Counted from the first letter of the stretch, positions 1-7,739 are shown. The stretch is DNA of 16,073 nt from JAJYSO01 sp964451785 (GCA_964451785.1 CAYVJG010000050.1:1-16073); one strand, 5' to 3'. Made by a program: numbers and translations. The notes: generated by a model not told the origin, from the letters alone.

Positions 1-123
1 CATCATGCTGTAAATTAGATTGCTAATATAAGAAAATATACGTATAACTCTAAAAATCAAAATCACTGGTTTGCTAAATTTGAACGCACTATTGATCACC
101 TCAGCACAAAATTAGTAGCTGGT

Positions 124-2952
124 TTGCACCGCGCTTATTTGCCTTTAATTAAAGGCGCTTTAAAAGTTCGCGCAGCCGTTATCATTTTGGCTTTATTGCT
201 ATTTGGCGGCGCTTATTACACCTTTTCTAATATGGGCGGTGAATTTATTCCACAGCTCGATGAAGGCGATATTGCTATGCACGCCTTATTGCGTCCGGGA
301 AGTAGTTTAGACGAAATGATTGAGGTATCGAATAAGATTGAAAAAATTCTGCTCGACAACTTTCCCGAAGTCAAAACGGTGGCCGCCAAAATTGGCGTTC
401 CTGATATTCCTACAGACCCAATGCCGATGGATATTGCCGATATGATTGTTGTCTTAGAAAAAAATCGTGCCAAATGGGTCAGTGCCGATTCTAAAGCAGA
501 ACTTATTCACAAAATTGAAGATAAACTCAATCACGAACTCGTAGGCGTAAATTATGAATTTACACAACCTATTGAGATGCGCTTCAACGAATTGCTCAGC
601 GGCGTCACCCAAGATGTTGCCATCAAGCTTTTTGGTGATAATTTAGAAGTTTTAGCGGAGAAAGGACAAAAAATAGCCGAACTTATCAAACCCATTCCGG
701 GTGTTGGCGATGTTAGTCCTGAACGCATTTCGGGCTTACCGCAAATCACCGTTGATTACAATCGGGCTAAAATTGCTCAATACGGTTTAAATATAGCTAA
801 ACTCAACACCTACATCACCACTGCTTTTGCCGGTGGAAAGGCCGGAGTGGTTTTTGAAGACGGTAAACGCTTTGACTTGGTGGTGCGTTTTGCCAAAGCG
901 TACCGCAACAGCATTGATGATTTGCGCTATATGTATATAGACCTTAACGATGGCACGCAAATTCCGATTTCTGAAGTGGCTAACATTAGTTACCAACCCG
1001 GACCAATGCAAATTTCTCGCGAAAATACTTTTAGACGCACCTATGTAGGTGTCAACATTCGCGGTCGTGATGTAGAATCTGTCGTTAAAGATATCCAAGC
1101 TAAGCTCGATGCCGAACTCAATCTTCCTCCGGGTTATCACATTACTTATGGCGGGGAGTTTGAAAACCTACAACGCGCCACAAATCGCTTGCTAATTGTA
1201 GTTCCTATTGCTTTATTCTTAATTTTTATCTTGTTGTATTTTGCATTAAAATCATTTGCTCAGGCTTTGATGATTTATGTGGCTATTCCGCTAGCAGCCA
1301 TTGGAGGAATTTTCTTTTTAGCGCTGCGCGGCATTCCGTTTAGCATTTCGGCAGGTGTTGGGTTTATTGTGCTCTTTGGGGTAGCGGTTCTTAACGGTCT
1401 TGTTCTCATCAGTCGATTCAACTCACTTAAAGAAGAAGGCTATAACCTTAAAGACCGTATCATTAAAGGAACCGATGAGCGTCTTCGCCCTATTTTGTTA
1501 ACCGCCACAGCCGCCATTATGGGCTTTATTCCTATGGCTTTTTCAGGTTCAGCAGGAGCTGAAGTGCAACGCCCGTTAGCTACCGTTGTTATCGGCGGAT
1601 TGATTAGTGCTACCTTTTTAACTTTAGTCGTTCTTCCTATTTTATATTCTTATGTAGAAGAACGCAAAACTCATCAAAAAATGAAGCTTTCTAAAACCAC
1701 TGTCATCAGCTTATTGGTGTTGTGCGGTAGTTTTTTTGGCGGACAATTTTCTGCTGAGGCGCAAACCCTACACGACAATCACGATGCGCATTTGCAAGCC
1801 AACTTGCCGAGTTTGACTATAGAAGAAGCTGTAGAGCGCGCCACTACTAATTATCCGTTGATCAAAGCGGCTGAACTCGAAATAAAAAAGGAAAAAGTAT
1901 TGCGCAAAACGGCTTGGGATTTTGGATCGACTAGTCTGTTTACCGGAAAAGATGAAATTTATAAAGGAAACGCCGAAACGTTTACCAAAGTAGGGATTTC
2001 TCAAGGTGAAATTGATATTTTCGGAATTGCACCTAAACTCAAACTTCAAAAAGCAAAAATTACTTTAGCTAAAGAAGGATTAAATTTAAGTAAGCTCCAA
2101 ATTCGTCAAAAAGTAAGTCAGGCTTGGGGGCAGGTATTTGCAGCTCGAAAAGTCTATGAAGTGTTTAGTCAACTCGATTCGATGTTTAACAAAATCGATA
2201 AGGCTTCACAATTAAAATTAGAAGTTGAGGCCATTTCAAAATTAGAATATTTGGCTACTTCTAATCAAGCCAACCAAGTGCGTATTCAAAAAGAACAAGC
2301 CTATCACGATTATTTAAAGGCTTTAGAAAAATTGAATTTGTGGTTTGTTTCTGACACTGTGTTTACCGTTCCGCACACCACTGCTACAGACATTGATCGC
2401 CCTTTTAGTTACCAACGCGATTCGCTTAGCACGCATCCGTCATTAAGTTTTGCCGCACAGCAAATCAATGTAGCCAAGGCGCACAAAAAAGAAGTAAAAT
2501 CGCAGTTTTTACCCAAGCTGAGTGGCGAGTACAGTTGGCAAGAAGTTGGCGGGCAATCAGGTTATCACAGCTATCAAGTAGGCATTAGTATTCCATTGGT
2601 TTTTGCCCCACAACTCGGGCGCTCTCAGGCGGCTAAACTTGAACAGCAAATTGCAGAAGCGCACTATAAAGATCAATATTTAAAAGTGAATACAGCTTTT
2701 CAAAATGCCAAAGCAGACTATTTAAAATGGAAAGATTCGTGGCAGTATTATCGCGATAAAGCCTTACCGCTAGCCATAGAGCAACAGGGCGGGGCGCTTA
2801 CTGCTTATCGCGAAGGCGCTATCGATTATGTTTCATTTTTACAAAACATCAAAAGTGTTATTGACATTGAAGTTAACGCTTGGACCGTTTTTGGGCATTA
2901 CCTCAATAGCCGTTATGCTTTAGAATATTATTTAAACACCTCAAATCTCTAA
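124..2952 (+). CDS. CusA/CzcA-type heavy-metal efflux permease (C-terminal half) fused to a TolC/CzcC-like outer-membrane channel; 5' end missing
   Basis: Residues 1-519 match the second half of an inner-membrane RND metal pump (CusA/CzcA family, about 1040 aa when whole). They comprise a TM helix near 15-33, a periplasmic pore domain with PTDPMPMDIADM, and a TM bundle near 350-510 ending in the typical LNGLVLISRFN and DERLRPILLTA segments. Residue 520 (ATG at 1681) begins a signal-peptide-like stretch, MKLSKTTVISLLVLCGSFF, followed to residue 942 by a TolC/outer-membrane-efflux domain. Such pump-channel fusions are known in Bacteroidota. The N-terminal half of the permease is absent. The TTG at 124 is only the first usable start: pump-like reading (HWFAKFER) continues in frame upstream to about position 37, but TAG at 16 blocks that frame, and the other two forward frames stop at 11 and 24. 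The gene is probably 5'-truncated or frameshifted. It lies 8 bases before the adaptor gene. Metal specificity (Cu/Ag versus Co/Zn/Cd) cannot be told. Confidence 0.85.
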   Translation: MHRAYLPLIKGALKVRAAVIILALLLFGGAYYTFSNMGGEFIPQLDEGDIAMHALLRPGSSLDEMIEVSNKIEKILLDNFPEVKTVAAKIGVPDIPTDPMPMDIADMIVVLEKNRAKWVSADSKAELIHKIEDKLNHELVGVNYEFTQPIEMRFNELLSGVTQDVAIKLFGDNLEVLAEKGQKIAELIKPIPGVGDVSPERISGLPQITVDYNRAKIAQYGLNIAKLNTYITTAFAGGKAGVVFEDGKRFDLVVRFAKAYRNSIDDLRYMYIDLNDGTQIPISEVANISYQPGPMQISRENTFRRTYVGVNIRGRDVESVVKDIQAKLDAELNLPPGYHITYGGEFENLQRATNRLLIVVPIALFLIFILLYFALKSFAQALMIYVAIPLAAIGGIFFLALRGIPFSISAGVGFIVLFGVAVLNGLVLISRFNSLKEEGYNLKDRIIKGTDERLRPILLTATAAIMGFIPMAFSGSAGAEVQRPLATVVIGGLISATFLTLVVLPILYSYVEERKTHQKMKLSKTTVISLLVLCGSFFGGQFSAEAQTLHDNHDAHLQANLPSLTIEEAVERATTNYPLIKAAELEIKKEKVLRKTAWDFGSTSLFTGKDEIYKGNAETFTKVGISQGEIDIFGIAPKLKLQKAKITLAKEGLNLSKLQIRQKVSQAWGQVFAARKVYEVFSQLDSMFNKIDKASQLKLEVEAISKLEYLATSNQANQVRIQKEQAYHDYLKALEKLNLWFVSDTVFTVPHTTATDIDRPFSYQRDSLSTHPSLSFAAQQINVAKAHKKEVKSQFLPKLSGEYSWQEVGGQSGYHSYQVGISIPLVFAPQLGRSQAAKLEQQIAEAHYKDQYLKVNTAFQNAKADYLKWKDSWQYYRDKALPLAIEQQGGALTAYREGAIDYVSFLQNIKSVIDIEVNAWTVFGHYLNSRYALEYYLNTSNL

Positions 2953-2960
2953 TTTACGTT

Positions 2961-4181
2961 ATGAAAATCACATCCTTATATATCGTTTTAGGTCTTATAC
3001 TCAGTTTAAGTTTATTGAGCTGCGGGCAATCTACAGCAAAAAAAGCTGAGGAGGCACACCAACACGACACTGAAACCTCAAGCGCTGAAGCACACGCACA
3101 CGAAGAGAGTAACAGTATTCACATTTCTGAATACACCTTTAAAAACTTAGGAATGAAGGTGGATAGCTTACCTAAACGGGTGCTCTCCGGATTGGTAAAA
3201 GTAAACGGGCAACTCGAAGTTCCGCCGCAATACAAAGCTACGGTAACCGCCATTATGGGCGCCAATGTTTCAGCCATCAAAATAATGGAAGGCGACAAAG
3301 TGACCAAAGGACAAACTTTGGCTTATTTGAGACATCCCAACTTAACCACTTTGCAAGCCAATTATGTGCAAGCTTACAGTCAATTGCGCTATTTAGAACA
3401 AGAAATGGCGCGTCAAAAACGCTTGTATGAAGCCGAAGTAGGTTCAGGAAAAAGCTATCAAAAGACCAAAGCTGAATATTTGGCAATGAAAGCAAAAACC
3501 GAAGGTTTAGAAGCCAAATTGCGTCAGCTTCACCTCAATGTTTCTCAAATTAAAAATGGCCATATCTATCAACAAGTGCCGGTGGTGAGTCCGATTAACG
3601 GCTATATTGAAGACGTCAACCTTTCAATTGGTGCCTATGTGAGTCCGCAAGAAGCGATGATTAAAGTGATTAACACCGATCATATTCACGCTGATTTTAT
3701 GGTCTTTGAAAAAGATGTTCACGAACTCAAAGATGGGCAAACAGTTTATTTTACGGTTGAGTCAATGCCGGGAAAGCGATTAGAGGCTACTGTTTTTGCC
3801 ATCGGAAAACAATTTGAACAAAACCCGAGAGCAGTGCACATGCACGCTAAAATTGAAGGCGATAAAACCGGGTTAATTCCGGGGATGTACATTCACGGAG
3901 AAATCAGCACTTCCGGCAAAAAGCTAACGGCATTACCAAATTCTGCTATTGTAGATGAAGATGGTAAATCGTATATTTTTACTGCTAAGCCACATACTGA
4001 AAACGGCAAAAAAGAATGGGAATTTACAATGGTTGAAATTCAAAAAGGAGTGCATTCTACAGACGGTTGGACTGAAATCAAACTTTTAAATCCTATGCCA
4101 AAAGGCAGTTTGATAGCCTTAAACAACGCCTACTATCTCATTGCTGAGAAAAACAAAAGCCAAACGGCACATCATCATTAA
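2961..4181 (+). CDS. RND heavy-metal efflux periplasmic adaptor (CusB/CzcB family) lipoprotein
   Basis: This is the membrane-fusion subunit that would bridge the inner-membrane RND pump and the outer-membrane channel encoded just upstream, completing a tripartite metal exporter. It starts with a lipoprotein signal peptide whose lipobox ends in LLSC, with Cys21 as the lipidated residue. A His/Glu-rich stretch follows (HQHDTETSSAEAHAHEE), then a barrel-sandwich/lipoyl half (VSAIKIMEGDKVTKGQTLAYL), an alpha-helical hairpin (about 130-200), the returning lipoyl half (VVSPINGYIEDVNLSIGAYV), and the beta-barrel and membrane-proximal domains. At 406 aa the length is normal for the family. It ends in AHHH, so both termini carry potential metal ligands. 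The 8-base gap to the fused permease/channel gene indicates one operon, and a hairpin terminator lies 64 bases past the stop. The His-rich ends fit Cu, Zn, Co or Ni, and nothing in the sequence decides between them. Confidence 0.9.
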   Translation: MKITSLYIVLGLILSLSLLSCGQSTAKKAEEAHQHDTETSSAEAHAHEESNSIHISEYTFKNLGMKVDSLPKRVLSGLVKVNGQLEVPPQYKATVTAIMGANVSAIKIMEGDKVTKGQTLAYLRHPNLTTLQANYVQAYSQLRYLEQEMARQKRLYEAEVGSGKSYQKTKAEYLAMKAKTEGLEAKLRQLHLNVSQIKNGHIYQQVPVVSPINGYIEDVNLSIGAYVSPQEAMIKVINTDHIHADFMVFEKDVHELKDGQTVYFTVESMPGKRLEATVFAIGKQFEQNPRAVHMHAKIEGDKTGLIPGMYIHGEISTSGKKLTALPNSAIVDEDGKSYIFTAKPHTENGKKEWEFTMVEIQKGVHSTDGWTEIKLLNPMPKGSLIALNNAYYLIAEKNKSQTAHHH

Positions 4182-4183
4182 GA

Positions 4184-4228
4184 GCGTATGGACAAATTAT
4201 AAAAATCTAATCATTAAGGTATAAGAGC
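4184..4228 (+). repeat. Short copy of the intergenic repeat (left and right ends only)
   Basis: GCGTATGGACAAATTAT at 4184-4200 repeats the left end of the longer element at 4284-4300 with one difference. About 25 bases later TTAAGGTATAAG resembles that family's right end (TAATTGGTATAAG at 6542-6554). The middle of the element, including the hairpin's right arm, is missing, so this looks like an internally deleted copy. It begins 2 bases after the adaptor stop codon. Confidence 0.45.
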
Positions 4229-4244
4229 AAAAAACTCTATACAC

Positions 4245-4279
4245 AAATCGCCCGGCATAATTATTATGTCGGGCGATTT
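4245..4279 (+). terminator. Intrinsic terminator-like hairpin after the metal-efflux operon
   Basis: AAATCGCCCGGCATA (4245-4259) pairs with TATGTCGGGCGATTT (4265-4279): 15 pairs including one G-T, with a 5-base loop. The U tract on the + side is short (TTTT then ATA), so termination strength is uncertain. It lies between the convergent efflux operon and lipoprotein gene and may serve both. Confidence 0.7.
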
Positions 4280-4280
4280 T

Positions 4281-4412
4281 ATACCGTATGGACAAATTAT
4301 ATAGTCTAATTTCGACAGCAGTCTCATTGTGCTATTAATTTGTTACCCACGTTATTATACCTACAAAAAATAGTATAAATCGGGCTAAGAAATAATTATA
4401 ATTGATATAAGT
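4281..4412 (+). repeat. Intergenic hairpin repeat, full-length copy A (~130 bp)
   Basis: Aligns end to end with 6426-6555, sharing blocks such as ACCGTATGGA, AATTTCGAC, TCATTGT and ATTATACCTACAAAA. Its first ~80 bases fold into a long hairpin: the left arm 4281-4305 pairs with 4331-4359, with core ACAAATTA against TAATTTGT and CCGTA against ACGTT. It carries no ORF. The size, hairpin and multiple intergenic copies resemble a non-autonomous (MITE-like) or palindromic repeat family; mobility is inferred only from the copy inside a broken gene at 6257-6557. Confidence 0.7.
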
Positions 4413-4430
4413 TGTTATTACCTTTTTGAA

Positions 4431-5276
4431 TTACTGTAGAGCATAAGTTGTCAACTCCTGATTTAAACTAGCATTTACAGGATTAATATCAGGGACCCCC
4501 GGTAATGCAGGTAAGCTTATAAAAGGAATATTTATAAGGTTTTCGCTTTTAACTAAGCCAACTTGATTACCAAAATAATTGGTAGATGATAAAATTTCAT
4601 TTTCAGTTGTAGATAGCAAATCTAAATCACCTAACCCAGGAATACCGAGCACTGTTATACTCACATTATTCAATGATAGCGTTGATGATATTGCTTCTTC
4701 ATAAATTGCATTACCTACAGTAACATCAGCAGTAGTACCTTGTGTTACGGTTACTGTATAAGCGCCTTCAATAGTAAAGGTGCCGAATTGACCAAAAACA
4801 ATTTCTTCAGAAAACGTACTATCTTTAGTATACAAAACAGTTCCGGCCTCGGCGTTTTTGTCATATAGAATGATATTTGATAAGTCGATAGACAAATCAA
4901 TTCCATCGCCTAAATTGACACCTAAGTCAGTAAAATCGATTTCGCCATTGTACAGCAATTTTCCATCTTGTTTAGTTACTGTACCTTCAGACAATAAGCC
5001 CGTAGCCGGTCCCGGCACACTATCGGTCACTTCTGAATCAAATGTAGAATAAGCGGCAGTCGAATCTGTGAGCGTTAAAACTTCAGTTCCCGTTTTATTA
5101 GTTGTGTCATTAGAAAATGTGTTTTGATAGGTCCAAGTATTTCCGGTGTGAAGCGGAAAATAGTTGGTTTCAACTACAGGAGGTTCTCCCCCACCTGTGT
5201 CATTAGAGTCATCATCGGAACAACTGACCATAAAGGCTAGTACAAGTCCTGAAAAAAGTAAATGTTTAAACTTCAT
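4431..5276 (-). CDS. Hypothetical surface lipoprotein
   Basis: The protein is 281 aa with a clear lipoprotein signal peptide (MKFKHLLFSGLVLAFMVSC, Cys19). SDDDSNDTGGGE follows, the acidic/Ser-rich region that in Bacteroidota favours export of a lipoprotein to the cell surface. Next comes YFPLHTGNTWTYQNTFSND, a start seen in many Bacteroidota lipoproteins of beta-rich fold. The remainder alternates short hydrophobic and Thr/Ser/Asp-rich segments, consistent with an all-beta domain. No catalytic motif is recognisable and no function is proposed. It is transcribed alone, convergent with the metal-efflux operon and divergent from the Crp/Fnr regulator gene. A TAnnTTTG box precedes it. The start is supported by the signal peptide beginning at the first Met. 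Confidence 0.85.
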   Translation of the reverse strand: MKFKHLLFSGLVLAFMVSCSDDDSNDTGGGEPPVVETNYFPLHTGNTWTYQNTFSNDTTNKTGTEVLTLTDSTAAYSTFDSEVTDSVPGPATGLLSEGTVTKQDGKLLYNGEIDFTDLGVNLGDGIDLSIDLSNIILYDKNAEAGTVLYTKDSTFSEEIVFGQFGTFTIEGAYTVTVTQGTTADVTVGNAIYEEAISSTLSLNNVSITVLGIPGLGDLDLLSTTENEILSSTNYFGNQVGLVKSENLINIPFISLPALPGVPDINPVNASLNQELTTYALQ

Positions 5277-5296
5277 AAGAATACTTTTTAGCTGAT

Positions 5297-5304
5297 CAAA
5301 TCTA
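5297..5304 (-). promoter_or_regulatory. Bacteroidota -7 box of the lipoprotein gene
   Basis: On the minus strand TAGATTTG matches the TAnnTTTG consensus, 20 bases before the ATG. No TTG lies at the -33 position, so this is a partial match. Confidence 0.4.
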
Positions 5305-5503
5305 CAATTTATATTTTAAATAAAAAATACACCTGTTACTTAAACTTATTTCAACCATATTTAAAATTAAAAACAAAAGAACTAAATTTAACCCAATAAC
5401 ACCACACATATCACAACCATTACTTTTATATTTTTTGATATTTCAACCTTTTCTTCCCTTTCTTTTTTATGTATTTTTGAACAAAATGCAGATTTCCTAT
5501 CCC

Positions 5504-6082
5504 ATGTCACAACACTTATTAGCTCATATTAGAAATCACATCTCACTTAGGTCAGAAGAAGAACAAGAAATTTTAAGCTATTTCACGCCAAAACAATTCC
5601 CTAAAAAGACAAACATTATTGAAGCTAATAGTAAGTGTAAACAACATATTTTTGTCAACAAAGGTTGCTTACGCATGTTTTTTACAAACACTAAAGGCGT
5701 TGAACAAACCACTCAATTTGCCATTGAAAATTGGTGGATAACCGATTATCAGGCTTACGCTAATCAATTGCAAACAGATTTTTGCGTACAAACTGTTGAA
5801 GACTCTGACGTTATGCTCATTACGCATGAACAAGAGGAAGCGCTTTTAAATAGATTTCCAAAGTTTGAACGCTATTTCAGATTGATTTACCAACGCGCTT
5901 ATGCAGCCTCACAAATACATATGAAATACTTACACGACCTCTCGCGACGTGATTTATACTTACAATTTGATGCTGCTTTCCCTGAGTTTACAAGGCGTGT
6001 TCCGCAATATATGCTCGCTTCATTTATGAACATGACTCCGGAATACCTCAGTGAAATTAAGCGCAAAGCTAAAATGGCTTAA
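5504..6082 (+). CDS. Crp/Fnr-family transcriptional regulator
   Basis: The protein is 192 aa from the ATG at 5504 (MSQHLLAHIRNHISL). It has an N-terminal cyclic-nucleotide-binding-like beta roll (IEANSKCKQHIFVNKGCLRMFFTNTKG, then the WWITDYQAYANQ segment common in Bacteroidota Crp-like proteins). A C-terminal helix-turn-helix follows (FTRRVPQYMLASFMNMTPEYLSEIKRK). The cAMP phosphate-binding cassette of E. coli Crp is not evident, so the ligand, if any, is unknown. The frame is open back to 5435, but the segment encoded there is low-complexity, and a TAnnTTTG box (TATTTTTG, 5472-5479) lies inside it; starts at 5504 or 5486 are therefore preferred. It sits 64 bases before a broken AhpD-family gene in the same direction. 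In Bacteroidota such regulators often neighbour AhpD-type genes, so that gene is a plausible former target. Confidence 0.85.
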   Translation: MSQHLLAHIRNHISLRSEEEQEILSYFTPKQFPKKTNIIEANSKCKQHIFVNKGCLRMFFTNTKGVEQTTQFAIENWWITDYQAYANQLQTDFCVQTVEDSDVMLITHEQEEALLNRFPKFERYFRLIYQRAYAASQIHMKYLHDLSRRDLYLQFDAAFPEFTRRVPQYMLASFMNMTPEYLSEIKRKAKMA

Positions 6083-6114
6083 TCCAGTTTAAGTCTTATA
6101 GTCTAATTGATTCC

Positions 6115-6122
6115 TAACTTTG
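6115..6122 (+). promoter_or_regulatory. -7 box in front of the broken AhpD-family gene
   Basis: TAACTTTG matches TAnnTTTG and lies 24 bases before the ATG at 6147. No clear TTG is found 19-21 bases upstream. It suggests the gene had its own promoter, possibly controlled by the adjacent Crp/Fnr regulator. Confidence 0.45.
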
Positions 6123-6256
6123 TTGTTCATTTAAAAAACTTAGATTATGACAAGTCGATTTGACCCTGAAAAGGTAGCCCCAAAAGCTTTTAAAGCGATG
6201 TTGGGATTGGAAAAATACTTATACGGAAGTGACATTCAAAATGGACCAATCTTCCT

Positions 6257-6557
6257 GTTAAAATTACAAATCTCTGCGTTATAAATGCTCGTCATAGCTA
6301 TGGCTATGCCTGTGCTTTTTGCCTTGAGCTTTGAAATTTTAACGACAAAATATTTAGTCTATTTCAAAAATCATTTCCGTATTACATCAATCCGGATTAT
6401 CAAAAACACATTTAGAATTAATCAATACCGTATGGATAAATTAACTAGTCCAATTTCGACTTTGCCTCATTGTACTAGTAATTTATGGCCCACGGTATTA
6501 TACCTACAAAATATATTATAAATCGAACTAAAAAATAATTCTAATTGGTATAAGCTA
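6257..6557 (+). mobile_element. ~0.3 kb composite repeat insertion inside the AhpD-family gene
   Basis: This non-coding segment separates the two halves of the AhpD-like gene. It holds two hairpin modules. Module 1 has an 18-base inverted repeat, 6257-6274 against 6326-6343 (GTTAAAATT.CAAA.CTC, 16 of 18 matching), enclosing the palindrome CATAGCTATG (6293-6302). Module 2 (6424-6556) is a copy of the repeat at 4281-4412. The left boundary is uncertain (6257 to 6267); the right is at 6556-6557, just before the Arg codon of RASQ. TA occurs at 6265-6266 and at 6556-6557, so a 2-base target duplication is possible but unproven. No transposase is encoded. Confidence 0.6.
6424..6556 (+). repeat. Intergenic hairpin repeat, copy B (inside the broken gene)
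   Basis: Aligns along its length with 4281-4412. The left arm 6424-6449 (AATACCGTATGG then ATAAATTAACTAGT) pairs with 6474-6500 (ACTAGTAATTTATGG then CCCACGGTATTA). Where copies A and B differ in the arms, pairing is largely kept, which suggests the hairpin matters. The right portion ends in AATTGGTATAAGC. Confidence 0.7.
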
Positions 6558-6897
6558 CGTGCTTCACAGATAAATGGCTGTGCGTTTTGCTTAGATATGC
6601 ACCTCACCGATGCTTTAAAACAAGGTGAAACGGCCAAGCGTATTGTGTTACTCAATGCTTGACGAGACACTGAGTTTTTTTTCTGAAGAAGAAAAAATAC
6701 TGTTAGAAATGACCGAAGAAATCACCTTAATTCACCAGCGTGGCTTAAGTGATGAAACTTACGCAAAAGCGCAAAACCTATTTGACGAGCATTACATAGC
6801 ACAAGCCATCATGGCCATTGTTACCATCAATGCCTGGAATAGAATAGAAATTAGCGCTCGTCCTGTTGTTAAATAAACGGCAATTTAATTTGTGATA

Positions 6898-6934
6898 AAG
6901 CCTCTTCATTTCAAATGACTTGAAGAGGTTTTTT
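6898..6934 (+). terminator. Intrinsic terminator of the broken AhpD-family gene
   Basis: CCTCTTCA (6901-6908) pairs with TGAAGAGG (6921-6928), extendable by three pairs outward, and is followed by six T. It starts 22 bases past the stop codon. The minus-strand gene ending at 6945 is convergent, so it may also stop transcripts from that side. Confidence 0.8.
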
Positions 6935-6944
6935 AAGTTTGTCT

Positions 6945-7739
6945 CTATTCTTTTTGCTGAGCTTTAAACGCCTTACTTCCCTCTATCAATGTTTGTATCA
7001 GTTCCAAGTCATTCATAGCGGCTAGTTTTTGCTTCGTCAATCCGCGGTCTTCCATAAAATAAATAAAATTATTAATCTGGTCAGAATCAATATTCAAGTA
7101 GCGTTTAAAAAATGTATCATCATAAAGCTTTCGTATTTCATTATCCATAAATGTATACTTGGGCTGATCTGGTTTTGATGAAAAAATAGCACGGAATAGC
7201 GGTCTGAATAAATAAGCGAAGTTAATTCCATTTTTAAGGTAACCTTTATCGATAGCGTCATTTTTAACTGTACTCAATCGGTCTGCTGAAAATTTACCGT
7301 AATAGCCATTGACTAATTGTTGCTCAGAAACATCAAGTTGATTAGTAGGTTCTGTTTTTAAATGTCGTACATCAACACTCACATCCCCTGTCAAATCAGG
7401 GCTCACCACTACTTCTTCTAATTTAATTGTCCCGGTATTTAAGTTGACGGTCAATTTCTTATTATCAATTACACTTTGTGTAATAATGACTGTAAACTGC
7501 TGATATTGCAAACTGCTAAACACCAATTGATCATTGAGCTTTACAGGAATGGAAAAACGACCATATTTGTCGGTATAAGTATATTGCTTAGAGGTCATAT
7601 TAAACACATTAATTCCTTGTGGATCATCTTGACGTCCTACATTAACCTTACCTTCTATCGCCATACGACCTTGCTCTACCTGCCCCACAACATTGAGTGA
7701 AAACAATAGTATTACTGTATAAATAATTGATTTAAGCAT
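6945..7739 (-). CDS. Exported protein with carboxypeptidase-regulatory-like domain
   Basis: The protein is 264 aa with an N-terminal signal peptide (MLKSIIYTVILLFSLNVVGQ). Residues about 25-110 look like the CarboxypepD_reg-like beta-sandwich found at the start of many Bacteroidota envelope proteins (MAIEGKVNVGRQDDPQGINVFN, TDKYGRFSIPVKLNDQLVFSSLQYQ, TIKLEEVVVSP). The C-terminal half (about 125-264) is helical with LRHLK-type and KLYDDTFFKRYLNI segments and has no recognised enzymatic motif. It is much too short for a TonB-dependent receptor and has no plug or barrel. Its likely place is the periplasm or outer membrane; its role is unknown. It appears monocistronic. The start fits the signal peptide, and a TAAATTTA box (near-match to TAnnTTTG) precedes the ATG. 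Confidence 0.8.
   Translation of the reverse strand: MLKSIIYTVILLFSLNVVGQVEQGRMAIEGKVNVGRQDDPQGINVFNMTSKQYTYTDKYGRFSIPVKLNDQLVFSSLQYQQFTVIITQSVIDNKKLTVNLNTGTIKLEEVVVSPDLTGDVSVDVRHLKTEPTNQLDVSEQQLVNGYYGKFSADRLSTVKNDAIDKGYLKNGINFAYLFRPLFRAIFSSKPDQPKYTFMDNEIRKLYDDTFFKRYLNIDSDQINNFIYFMEDRGLTKQKLAAMNDLELIQTLIEGSKAFKAQQKE

Larger units (their letters stand above)
6147..6876 (+). pseudogene. Carboxymuconolactone decarboxylase/AhpD-family gene, disrupted by insertion, nonsense and frameshift
   Basis: The 5' part (ATG at 6147) encodes MTSRFDPEKVAPKAFKAM followed by LGLEKYLYGSDIQNG, the usual start of a small AhpD-like peroxidase/CMD protein of about 150 aa. It hits a stop at 6282-6284 inside inserted repeat DNA. 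The 3' part resumes at about 6558 with RASQINGCAFCLDMH, which carries the family's redox CxxC and His, and runs on to MAIVTINAWNRIEIS and the stop at 6876. Two further lesions follow the insertion. TGA at 6660-6662 stands where homologs have Trp (LNAWRDTEFF). An extra T in the eight-T run 6675-6682 shifts the frame; seven T would restore EFFSEEEK. The gene can no longer make the protein. Its catalytic motif and C-terminus remain otherwise intact, so inactivation looks fairly recent. A terminator follows at 6898. Confidence 0.85.

Noticed and set aside
5435..5503. Extended N-terminus of the Crp/Fnr regulator (start at 5435)
   Set aside because: The added residues are low-complexity, unlike the family, and overlap a likely promoter box at 5472-5479.
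6285..6521. 78-codon open frame within the insertion in the AhpD-like gene
   Set aside because: It runs across both hairpin modules of the repeat and its translation has no protein-like character.
6625..6876. Separate 83-aa gene starting at GTG 6625
   Set aside because: It is the frameshifted 3' end of the AhpD-like gene; its first residues read the preceding coding sequence in the wrong frame before the T run.
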